Of a DNA stretch of 13,060 bases, positions 4,820-11,884 are shown piece after piece; position 1 is the stretch's first letter, and every line of letters starts with the position of its first letter. This stretch comes from Nitrospiraceae bacterium (GTDB lineage: Bacteria; Nitrospirota; Nitrospiria; Nitrospirales; Nitrospiraceae). The stretch covers positions 1 through 13,060 of the forward strand of contig JACVSD010000045.1 of the NCBI GenBank assembly GCA_014534095.1, in the 5' to 3' direction. Position numbers and translations under genes: made by a program. The notes beneath the pieces were generated by a model. It was not told the origin of the DNA. It saw only the letters and a list, made by a program, of their open reading frames with translations, and ran no database searches.

Positions 4820-5617
4820 ATGGCTGCAGTCTGTTTCATGATTACCATGGCGCTGTATTTTGCGGCCACGGTGTCGTTTCTCGCCTGCGTGCTACGGCGT
4901 TCCGAGGCGCTGACGAAGATTTCATTGGCCATCACGGCCGTCGGGTTCGTCTCCCACACATTGGCGCTCGTCGCCCGTACCATGTTGACCACTGCCCCGC
5001 CCAGTTTTCATGAGGCGCTGTCGTTCTTCTCCTGGATGCTTATCCTGGTCTTTCTGGTGGTGGAGTTTCGCCATCGGATCCACGTCCTGGGATCCTTTAT
5101 GGTACCGCTGGCCTTGGTCTCCTTGGTGTCGGCGGCGGCGCTTCCGGTGACCGTTCCGACGCTGGGACCGGTATTTAAGACGCTCTGGGTCCATGTCACG
5201 CTCAGCATGCTCGGGACCGTCGGTTTCGCCGTCGCCTTCGTCGCAGGGGTGATGTATCTGATTCAAGATCGCCTTCTCAAGTCGAAACGCTTTAATGTTC
5301 TCTACACTAAGCTTCCGGCGCTGGATTTTCTCGATCATCTCAACCAGCAATCGATCGTGATGGGGTTCCCCCTCCTAACGCTGGGAATTGTCACTGGCGC
5401 TATTTCGGCCGAATTCGCCCGTGGCTCCTATGTCACGTGGAATCCTGAGCAGACCGGGGCGCTCATCACCTGGCTCTTCTATTTTGTTGTTTTGCTGGGA
5501 CGTTTGACGGTTGGGTGGCGTGCCAAGCGCGCGGCCTATCTTACGGTGATCGGATTCGCCTGTGTCATCTTGACGCTGGTGGGGGTCGTGCTGAAAGGCC
5601 AGGGAGTGCTGTCCTGA
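4820..5617 (+). CDS. HemX/CcsA-family cytochrome c assembly membrane protein
   Basis: A 265-residue integral membrane protein with about eight hydrophobic helices (roughly 4-25, 32-53, 66-83, 89-110, 122-148, 178-198, 214-230, 240-260). It belongs to the cytochrome c assembly family (PF01578): FHEALSFFSWML (63-74), W123-V-H125 in a helix, and MGFPLLTLGIVTGA (181-194) match CcsA. True CcsA proteins carry a periplasmic WWD heme-handling motif with WDPKE; here the region 202-218 reads GSYVTWNPEQTGALITW, a decayed version. Together with its place 1 bp before hemA, this favours HemX, which in Bacillus subtilis sits in the hem operon and lowers the amount of HemA. H46, H64 and H125 could still bind heme. 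The start has no good ribosome-binding site; ATGs at 4838 and 4847 are alternatives. Confidence 0.85.
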   Translation: MAAVCFMITMALYFAATVSFLACVLRRSEALTKISLAITAVGFVSHTLALVARTMLTTAPPSFHEALSFFSWMLILVFLVVEFRHRIHVLGSFMVPLALVSLVSAAALPVTVPTLGPVFKTLWVHVTLSMLGTVGFAVAFVAGVMYLIQDRLLKSKRFNVLYTKLPALDFLDHLNQQSIVMGFPLLTLGIVTGAISAEFARGSYVTWNPEQTGALITWLFYFVVLLGRLTVGWRAKRAAYLTVIGFACVILTLVGVVLKGQGVLS

Positions 5618-5618
5618 T

Positions 5619-7010
5619 ATGCACTTAATTGTCGTGGGCCTCAGCCACAAAAGCGCCCCGGTGGAAGTTCGTGAGAAACTCGCCGTGCCGGAAAGTCGTT
5701 TAGGCGAAGCGTTGAACCGCTTACGTTCCTATCCAGGTGTGAAAGAAGGTATCTTGCTCTCGACCTGCAACCGTGTCGAAGTGTACTCGGTCGTAGAGGA
5801 CATTGATTCAGGTTACAGTCGTATTCAGGAGTTTCTCGCTGACACTCATCTCGCGTTGTCGTCTGAACAGTTGACGCCGCATCTCTATTGGCATACCGGC
5901 GATCGCGCGATTTCCCACCTATTTCGGGTTGCCGCGAGTCTCGACTCGATGATCATCGGCGAGTCGCAGATTCTCGGTCAGCTCAAAGACGCATTCGAAG
6001 TGGCGCTGGCCCACAAGAGCACCGGCGTGATCATGAACAAGGTGGTCAAGAAGGCTATTTCGGTCGCCAAACGGGTCCGCACGGAGACCAAAATTGCCGA
6101 AATGGCGGTGTCCGTCAGTTATGCGGCCGTGGAACTAGCCAAGAAGATCTTTTCCAATTTGGAGGAGAAGACGGTATTGCTTGTGGGTGCCGGCGAAATG
6201 GCCAAGCTGGCGGCCCGGCATCTCATTGCCCAAGGCGTACGGCATGTCAGGATCACCACTCGGACTCCCCAGCATGCGATCGACCTGGCCGATAAGTTTG
6301 GAGGGACCCCGGTGCCCTTCGATCAATTCAAGGAAGAGATGGCATTCGCGGATATCGTACTGGTTTCTACTGGAGCGGCACACTACTTGGTCGGGTCTGA
6401 AGACGTGCATCGTGCGGTTAAGGAACGCGGGAACCGTCCGATGTTCCTCATCGACATTTCGGTCCCGCGGAATATCGACCCCTCCGTCCGGCATGTGGAC
6501 AACGCATTTCTGTTCGACATTGACGACCTTAAACATCGGGTCGAGCAAAACCGGGCGGAGCGATTACAGGAAGCCGAGAAGGCCGAGCGTATGGTGGCTG
6601 AAGAAGTGATGATGCTGCGGGAGTGGATGAAGTCCTTGGAGGTCACACCCACAATCGTGGCGTTGCGGAGCCGTGTGGATGAGATTAAGCGGGCGGAACT
6701 CGAAAAGGCTCTAGGCCGGCTCGCCCATCTATCTCCCCAAGACCGGAACATGGTGGAAGGAATGGCGTCCTCCATCGTCAATAAATTGATCCACAGCACC
6801 TTGGTCACGCTGAAGTCAGAGGTCAATTCGGACAGCGGAGCGGCGTTCGTGGAAGCCGCCCGGAGATTCTTTGATCTCGATCAGCCGTCAGGCTCCGGCG
6901 ACACGGTGGGCCAGGACCCCGCGAATCCCGCCCGCTGTCTTACGCCGTTAGCTTCAACGGATCAGGCTCCGTCCCATGCGGAGACCTTTGTGCGGCGCAG
7001 GAAGGAATAA
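5619..7010 (+). CDS. hemA: Glutamyl-tRNA reductase
   Basis: Reduces glutamyl-tRNA(Glu) with NADPH to glutamate-1-semialdehyde, the first committed step of C5-pathway tetrapyrrole synthesis. Signatures: LIVVGLSHKSAPVEVRE (3-19), the catalytic cysteine C50 in LLSTCNRVEVY, H100, SLDSMIIGESQILGQLK (107-123), the NADPH-site GAGEMA (190-195), and a helical dimerisation region ending near RRFFDL (415-420). After that comes a tail of about 43 residues, rich in Pro, Ser, Asp and Ala, which makes the protein 463 residues against 418 for E. coli. The start is 1 bp past the stop of the HemX-like gene, so translation is probably coupled. GluTR is the usual control point of the pathway, by heme feedback and proteolysis; the HemX-like neighbour may take part. 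Confidence 0.97.
   Translation: MHLIVVGLSHKSAPVEVREKLAVPESRLGEALNRLRSYPGVKEGILLSTCNRVEVYSVVEDIDSGYSRIQEFLADTHLALSSEQLTPHLYWHTGDRAISHLFRVAASLDSMIIGESQILGQLKDAFEVALAHKSTGVIMNKVVKKAISVAKRVRTETKIAEMAVSVSYAAVELAKKIFSNLEEKTVLLVGAGEMAKLAARHLIAQGVRHVRITTRTPQHAIDLADKFGGTPVPFDQFKEEMAFADIVLVSTGAAHYLVGSEDVHRAVKERGNRPMFLIDISVPRNIDPSVRHVDNAFLFDIDDLKHRVEQNRAERLQEAEKAERMVAEEVMMLREWMKSLEVTPTIVALRSRVDEIKRAELEKALGRLAHLSPQDRNMVEGMASSIVNKLIHSTLVTLKSEVNSDSGAAFVEAARRFFDLDQPSGSGDTVGQDPANPARCLTPLASTDQAPSHAETFVRRRKE
7000..7006 (+). promoter_or_regulatory. Ribosome-binding site deciding the hemC start
   Basis: GGAAGGA inside the last codons of hemA lies 5 nt before a GTG at 7012. This favours GTG 7012 over the in-frame ATG at 6976, which would add twelve non-conserved residues and overlap hemA by 35 bp. 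Confidence 0.75.
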
Positions 7011-7011
7011 C

Positions 7012-7962
7012 GTGTCGTTACCGACCGGTCAGCGTCCTGTTCTTGTGCTCGGCACAAGGGGCAGCAAGCTGGCGCTCCAACAGAGTGAGTGGTTTAGTTC
7101 TCGGATCGAGGCCGTCGCTCCCGAGGTCCGGGTCAGGATGCAAAAGATCCAGACTTCCGGCGACAAGATTGTCGATGTGCCGTTGGCCAAGATCGGCGGC
7201 AAAGGGCTCTTCGTCAAAGAGATTGAGGAAGCGCTGATGGCCGGCGATATCGATCTGGCGGTGCATAGCATGAAGGATGTCCCCGCTCAGTTGCCGAAGG
7301 GCCTGGAAATTCTCTGTGTTCCCCCGCGAGAGGATCCGCGCGATGCGCTGATCAGCCGCAATGGGGTGCGTTTTGCCGATCTGCACCGTGGAGCCTGCAT
7401 CGGTACGAGCAGCCTCCGCCGGCAGTCGCAGTTGCTCCATGCGCGGCCGGATCTCCGGATCGAGATGCTGCGCGGCAATCTCGATACACGCCTGAAGAAG
7501 TTGAGAGACGGGCAGTTTGATGCCATCGTGCTGGCCGCAGCGGGGTTGCGCCGGTTGGCCTGGGCCCATGAAATCACGGAATACCTTGATCCTTCCGTTT
7601 GTCTGCCGGCTATTGGCCAGGGGGCATTAGGCATCGAGGGACGCAGTGGTGATCAGTTCGTACGCTCGGTGCTCAATCGCCTCAACGATGTGGCGACGGC
7701 AACGACGGTCACCGCGGAGCGGGCTCTGCTGCATCGGTTGGAAGGTGGCTGTCAGGTGCCGATCGGGGCGCATGGCATCTTATTGGATGGAGGACTGCGG
7801 CTCGAAGGGTTAGTCGCGAGCGTCGACGGAAAAACGGTTATCAGAGACCAGGTGCACGGGAGCGGCCGGGATGCATATTCGCTTGGCGTCGAACTCGCTG
7901 AACGGCTGCTGGCCAAGGGCGCTGATCGTGTGCTCAGTGACATCTACGGGACGGCGTCATGA
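7012..7962 (+). CDS. hemC: Porphobilinogen deaminase (hydroxymethylbilane synthase)
   Basis: Joins four porphobilinogen molecules into hydroxymethylbilane in the cytosol. The 316-residue length matches the family (313 in E. coli). Motifs in order: VLGTRGSKLAL near the start, GGKGLFVKEIEEAL, HSMKDVP, EDPRDALISR, GTSSLRRQSQL, LRGNLDTRLKKL, LAAAGLRRL, PAIGQGALGIE, and EGGCQVPIGA with C247, the cysteine that holds the dipyrromethane cofactor. It starts with GTG 1 bp after the hemA stop; its own stop overlaps the start of cobA-hemD by 4 bp (ATGA), so all three are translationally linked. The sequence appears complete and functional. Confidence 0.97.
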   Translation: MSLPTGQRPVLVLGTRGSKLALQQSEWFSSRIEAVAPEVRVRMQKIQTSGDKIVDVPLAKIGGKGLFVKEIEEALMAGDIDLAVHSMKDVPAQLPKGLEILCVPPREDPRDALISRNGVRFADLHRGACIGTSSLRRQSQLLHARPDLRIEMLRGNLDTRLKKLRDGQFDAIVLAAAGLRRLAWAHEITEYLDPSVCLPAIGQGALGIEGRSGDQFVRSVLNRLNDVATATTVTAERALLHRLEGGCQVPIGAHGILLDGGLRLEGLVASVDGKTVIRDQVHGSGRDAYSLGVELAERLLAKGADRVLSDIYGTAS

Positions 7963-9521
7963 CCGAACGCCCCAGGACGGGCAGAGTCTATCTGGTCGGT
8001 GCGGGGCCCGGCGATCCAAAGCTCTTGACGCTCCGTGGGCGGGAATGTTTAGAGCGAGCGGATGTCGTGTTGTATGACTACCTCGCGAATCCGGCGTTGC
8101 TCTCCTATGCAGCGGAGCAGGCGGAGCGTATCTATGTCGGACGCAGGGGCAAGGGCAAGTATCCTGCGCAAGACGAGATCAATCGCCTGCTCGTTGACCG
8201 TGCCCGTCAAGGCAAGTTCGTGGTCAGACTAAAAGGTGGCGATCCGTTTGTCTTTGGGCGGGGCGGTGAAGAAGCGGAAGTGCTGGCGGCCGCCGGCATT
8301 GAATTCGAAGTCGTCCCCGGTGTGACGGCGGCCATTGCGGCGCCGGCGTACGCCGGCATTCCTGTGACGCACCGCACGATGGCTTCAACGGTCACGTTCG
8401 TCACGGGCCATGAGGATCCTGACAAGCCGGCCCCAGCACTCGAATGGCCGAAACTAGCCAGCAGCCATGGCACACTTGTGTTCTTGATGGGCATGAAGAA
8501 CCTTCGAGCGATCGTATCGAACCTATTGACGGAAGGCCGCGCGGACACCACGCCGGTGGCCATCGTCCGCTGGGGGACGAGGGCCGTCCAACAGACCGTG
8601 GTGGGGACCCTGTCGGATATTGCGGAAAAGGCGGAGGTGGCGAGATTAGAACCACCGACCGTCATCGTGGTGGGCGAAGTGGTTCGGCTTCGCACACAGC
8701 TCAATTGGTTTGAACAGCGTCCTCTGTTCGGCAAGCGGGTATTGATGACACGGGCGAAGGAGCAGGCGTCGGAGATGGCGGGCCTGCTGGCCTCGTACGG
8801 GGCAGAGCCGGTTGAGGCGCCGACCATTGAAATTGCTCAGCCGACGGATTGGGGGCCCGCAGATCGGGCCTTAGTCGAGATTGACTCGTATCGCTGGATC
8901 ATCTTCACGAGCGTGAACGGCGTGAGCCGGTTCATGACGCGACTGAGACAACGAGGGCTCGATGCGCGGTGTCTGGCGGGACTGACGATCTGCTGTATCG
9001 GTCCGCGGACCGCCGAAGAGCTTGAACGCTTTGGAATAAAGGCCGATCTGATTCCGGACGAGTATCAAGCCGAAGGGGTTTTGGCCGCGCTCGCCGGCCA
9101 TTCGTTACAGGGCACCCGCGTACTGATTCCACGTGCCGAAGTCGCTCGCGAGATACTGCCGGAAGAGCTGCGCGCACGGGGCGCTTCAGTCGATGTGGTT
9201 TCGGTGTACCGCACCATCGTTCCGAAGGTGGAAGGAACACGTTGGCGCCAACAGCTCTTGGAGCGGGATATTCACGTGGTGGCGTTTACGAGTTCGTCCA
9301 CCGTGCGAAATTTTGTTCAGTTGCTCGGGGGGCCGGAGGCGGCGAAAGATCTGTTGACGTCTGTGGCGATCGCCTGCATCGGTCCCATTACGGCCAAGAC
9401 CGCTGAAGAATATGGTTTGACGGTCGCGATCTTATCGAGAGAGAATACCGTGCCTGCGCTGACCGCGGCTATCGCCCGGTACTACAGTCAGGACCAGGTG
9501 GGGGTGAGCACAAGGCCGTAG
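7959..9521 (+). CDS. cobA-hemD: Fused uroporphyrinogen-III C-methyltransferase and uroporphyrinogen-III synthase
   Basis: A 520-residue two-domain enzyme. Residues about 8-250 are the SAM-dependent methyltransferase (SUMT/CobA) that turns uroporphyrinogen III into precorrin-2: VYLVGAGPGDP (10-20), YDYLANPALL (39-48), VRLKGGDPFVFGRGGEE (89-105), EVVPGVTAAIAAPAYAGIPVTHR, then FLMGMKNL and PPTVIVVGEVV. Residues about 258-515 are uroporphyrinogen-III synthase (HemD), which closes the linear tetrapyrrole: GKRVLMTRAKEQ, IIFTSVNGV, CIGPRTAEEL, RVLIPRAEVAREILPEEL, VAFTSSSTVRNF and CIGPITAKTAEEYG. The fusion occurs in other bacteria. It allows direct transfer from HemC product to methylated intermediate, feeding siroheme, cobalamin or heme d1, while unmethylated product goes to heme. 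Whether free uroporphyrinogen III escapes for heme cannot be seen. Confidence 0.96.
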   Translation: MTERPRTGRVYLVGAGPGDPKLLTLRGRECLERADVVLYDYLANPALLSYAAEQAERIYVGRRGKGKYPAQDEINRLLVDRARQGKFVVRLKGGDPFVFGRGGEEAEVLAAAGIEFEVVPGVTAAIAAPAYAGIPVTHRTMASTVTFVTGHEDPDKPAPALEWPKLASSHGTLVFLMGMKNLRAIVSNLLTEGRADTTPVAIVRWGTRAVQQTVVGTLSDIAEKAEVARLEPPTVIVVGEVVRLRTQLNWFEQRPLFGKRVLMTRAKEQASEMAGLLASYGAEPVEAPTIEIAQPTDWGPADRALVEIDSYRWIIFTSVNGVSRFMTRLRQRGLDARCLAGLTICCIGPRTAEELERFGIKADLIPDEYQAEGVLAALAGHSLQGTRVLIPRAEVAREILPEELRARGASVDVVSVYRTIVPKVEGTRWRQQLLERDIHVVAFTSSSTVRNFVQLLGGPEAAKDLLTSVAIACIGPITAKTAEEYGLTVAILSRENTVPALTAAIARYYSQDQVGVSTRP

Positions 9522-9558
9522 GTGGTTGGGGGTCCGTTGACACGCAAGGGAGGTTTCC

Positions 9559-9951
9559 ATGGTGCCGGTGAAGTCGTTCATGATTCCACGAGAGAAATTC
9601 GTGACGGTTCCTCGCGATACAGATGCACAGACGGCGGCGCGGATCATGCGCGATCGGGGCATCGGCAGTTTGTTTGTAACGAATGAACGGGAAATTATCG
9701 GGATCTTGACGGACACGGATATGATGCGTCGGGTCGTCGCGGCCGGTGCCGATGCAACAAAAACGACAGTGGAGCAAATCATGTCGGCGCCCATCATGAC
9801 CATCGAAGAGAACAAGACCTTACTGGACGCGAACGATCTCATGGCCCAGGCGCACGTCCGACACCTGGGGGTGTCGCGGGACGGCAAATTGGTCGGCGTC
9901 ATTTCGGTCCGCGATCTCGTCGTCTTCTTGACCAACCTTCCGAGGAAGTAA
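9559..9951 (+). CDS. Two-CBS-domain protein in the heme operon
   Basis: A 130-residue protein made of a tandem CBS pair and nothing else. The first repeat runs from about residue 7 to 62 (MIPREKFVTVPRDT, ARIMRDRGIGSLFVTNER, IIGILTDTDMMRRVV), the second from about 72 to 127 (VEQIMSAPIMTIEENKTLLDA, LMAQAHVRHLGVSRDGKLVGVISVRDLV). CBS pairs usually bind adenine nucleotides (AMP, ATP, SAM) and act as sensors. GGGAGG 5 nt before the ATG gives it the clearest ribosome-binding site in the operon, and it lies 37 bp after cobA-hemD and 6 bp before hemB. The placement suggests regulation linked to tetrapyrrole synthesis, but its ligand and partner are unknown, and stand-alone CBS proteins may sit in operons without a functional link. 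Confidence 0.93.
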   Translation: MVPVKSFMIPREKFVTVPRDTDAQTAARIMRDRGIGSLFVTNEREIIGILTDTDMMRRVVAAGADATKTTVEQIMSAPIMTIEENKTLLDANDLMAQAHVRHLGVSRDGKLVGVISVRDLVVFLTNLPRK

Positions 9952-9957
9952 ACCGCG

Positions 9958-10929
9958 ATGGCCTTTCCGATTCAGCGACTCCGGCGCTTGCGGCAACACG
10001 AATCGCTCAGGCGGATGGTGCGCGAAACCGCACTGTCACCCGCCGACTTCATTTATCCGATATTCGTGGTCGAGGGACGGGATCGACGGGAGGAAATCGC
10101 CTCGATGCCCGGCCAGTGCCGTTTGTCCGTCGACCTGTTGATTAAGGAAGCAGGGGAGGTGAAGGCCCTTGGGATTCCGGCCATTATTTTATTCGGCATC
10201 CCGGCTCACAAAGACGAGCGCGGCAGTGCCGGATGGGATCCCGACGGGATCGTCCAACGGGCCATCAAAGCGGTGAAAGACCATGTCCCCGGATTAACCG
10301 TGATCACGGACGTCTGCATTGACGAATACACGAGTCATGGCCACTGCGGCATCGTGCGGGATGGCCGGATCGTCAACGATGAGACACTCCACTGCTTACG
10401 CATCATGGCTCGCACACATGCCGAAGCCGGCGCCGACATGGTGGCGCCCTCCGACATGATGGACGGTCGCGTCTCCGCCATCCGGCAGGAGTTGGATCAG
10501 GCCGGATTCCCTGATCTGCCAATCATGGCGTATGCCGCAAAGTTTTCGTCCTGCTTCTATGCGCCGTTTCGTGATGCAGCTTTCTCGAGCCCTCAATTTG
10601 GAGACCGGCAGTCGTATCAAATGGACCCCGCCAACGCGCGAGAGGCCCTGCGCGAGATTGATCTCGATATTGAGGAAGGGGCGGACATCGTTATGGTGAA
10701 GCCCGCCTTGCCCTATCTGGACATTATTGCGGCCGCGCGAAGCCGGACGCTCTTGCCGCTCGCCGCCTACCAGGTGAGCGGGGAATACAGCATGATCAAA
10801 GCGGCCGCGAAAGCCGGGTGGCTGGACGAGTCGCGCGCGATGATGGAATCCCTGCTGGCCATCAAACGGGCTGGGGCGGACCTGATCTTGTCGTACTTCG
10901 CCAAAGACGCCGTCCGGCTGCTGCATTGA
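9958..10929 (+). CDS. hemB: Delta-aminolevulinic acid dehydratase (porphobilinogen synthase)
   Basis: Condenses two 5-aminolevulinate molecules to porphobilinogen. The 323-residue protein has both Schiff-base lysines: K195 in [18 protein letters not shown] and K248 in [10 protein letters not shown]. The [14 protein letters not shown] segment and the ILFGIP and [10 protein letters not shown] blocks are typical. The metal-binding loop reads D-V-C120-I-D122-E-Y-T-S-H-G-H-C130-G. Zinc enzymes have three cysteines at 120, 122 and 130; here the middle one is Asp, so the site is mixed. Start: ATG 6 bp after the CBS gene stop, with GAGGA about 11 nt upstream. The gene lies after hemC and hemD in order, although it acts before them in the pathway. 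Confidence 0.97.
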   Translation: MAFPIQRLRRLRQHESLRRMVRETALSPADFIYPIFVVEGRDRREEIASMPGQCRLSVDLLIKEAGEVKALGIPAIILFGIPAHKDERGSAGWDPDGIVQRAIKAVKDHVPGLTVITDVCIDEYTSHGHCGIVRDGRIVNDETLHCLRIMARTHAEAGADMVAPSDMMDGRVSAIRQELDQAGFPDLPIMAYAAKFSSCFYAPFRDAAFSSPQFGDRQSYQMDPANAREALREIDLDIEEGADIVMVKPALPYLDIIAAARSRTLLPLAAYQVSGEYSMIKAAAKAGWLDESRAMMESLLAIKRAGADLILSYFAKDAVRLLH

Positions 10930-10936
10930 TCATCGC

Positions 10937-11884
10937 ATGAAGGTCACTCGGGGATACCTGGACGGTGCGGAACGACCGTATCCGGTGGCCACCATCGGGA
11001 ACTTTGACGGCCATCATGTCGGGCATCGGTCGCTCCTCCAACTGGTCGTGGACACCGCACGGAAGGCCGGGGGCACTGCACTTGTACTGACGTTCGATCC
11101 CCATCCGATTAAGATCCTGGCCCCCCACGTGGACCTCCGGTTTTTGACCAGCCCGGCTGAGAAGCTGAAGCGGTGTGAAGAAGCGGGAATCGATGAAGTC
11201 GTCTATCTCGACTTTACGAAAGAGTTTGCGGAGCTGTCTCCTCTGGACTTCGCCGAAGGCGTCCTGTCGCGAGGCCTTCGGCTCAAAGAGCTGTATGTCG
11301 GGCAGCATTTTGCGTTCGGGCATCAACGGGCCGGCCGCATTGCCGACTTGTCCGCCTTCGGCAGGCGCTTCGGATTTGCCGTGCATCCGCTCAGTCCGCT
11401 TGTGCGTAGCGGAGGAGTCGTCAGCTCAACCCGCATACGGCAACTCATACAACAGGGCGATGTGCGGCAGGCCGCCCTTTTGTTAGGACGCCAGTATGCG
11501 ATTGGCGGCGTCGTGTCTCACGGGGCGCAGCGCGGACACACGCTCGGGTGGCCCACGGCCAATCTTCGCCTGCCCCCCGATCGAGTCGTTCCTCCCGACG
11601 GCGTCTATGCGACAGTGACGATACTGGATGGGCGGCCTCATGATTCCGTCGCCTACATCGGAACCAGACCTACGTTCGAGGCCGGAGAGCGCTTGCTCGA
11701 AGTGTATTTCTTGCAGGGCACCTACGAGCTGTATGATCGTGCGATAACGGTGGAATTTGTGGAGGCACTGCGCGGAGACGTGGAGTTTCCCGATGCCGCG
11801 GCGTTAACTCGGCAGATTGCCGTCGATGTGGACCGAGCCCAGGCCATCTTGCGTCAGCATCACGAGACGGTAGGTCAAGGATGA
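10937..11884 (+). CDS. ribF: Bifunctional riboflavin kinase / FAD synthetase
   Basis: Phosphorylates riboflavin to FMN and adenylates FMN to FAD. The N-terminal nucleotidyltransferase half carries TIGNFDGHHVGH (19-30; the family has GxFDGxHxGH), TFDPHP (52-57), and SSTRIRQLI closing the domain. The C-terminal kinase half has the RGHTLGWPTANL motif (199-210; Thr207 and Asn209 are the expected metal/ATP ligands), PPDGVYAT, YIGTRPTF and LEVYFL. At 315 residues it is of normal length. It starts 7 bp past hemB with no visible Shine-Dalgarno sequence, so it probably relies on coupling. It overlaps tilS by 4 bp (ATGA). No FMN riboswitch is present, as expected inside an operon. Confidence 0.96.
   Translation: MKVTRGYLDGAERPYPVATIGNFDGHHVGHRSLLQLVVDTARKAGGTALVLTFDPHPIKILAPHVDLRFLTSPAEKLKRCEEAGIDEVVYLDFTKEFAELSPLDFAEGVLSRGLRLKELYVGQHFAFGHQRAGRIADLSAFGRRFGFAVHPLSPLVRSGGVVSSTRIRQLIQQGDVRQAALLLGRQYAIGGVVSHGAQRGHTLGWPTANLRLPPDRVVPPDGVYATVTILDGRPHDSVAYIGTRPTFEAGERLLEVYFLQGTYELYDRAITVEFVEALRGDVEFPDAAALTRQIAVDVDRAQAILRQHHETVGQG

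Noticed and set aside
8207..8827. Minus-strand open frame of 206 codons opposite cobA-hemD
   Set aside because: It is antisense to the strongly conserved methyltransferase domain and no protein family is recognisable.
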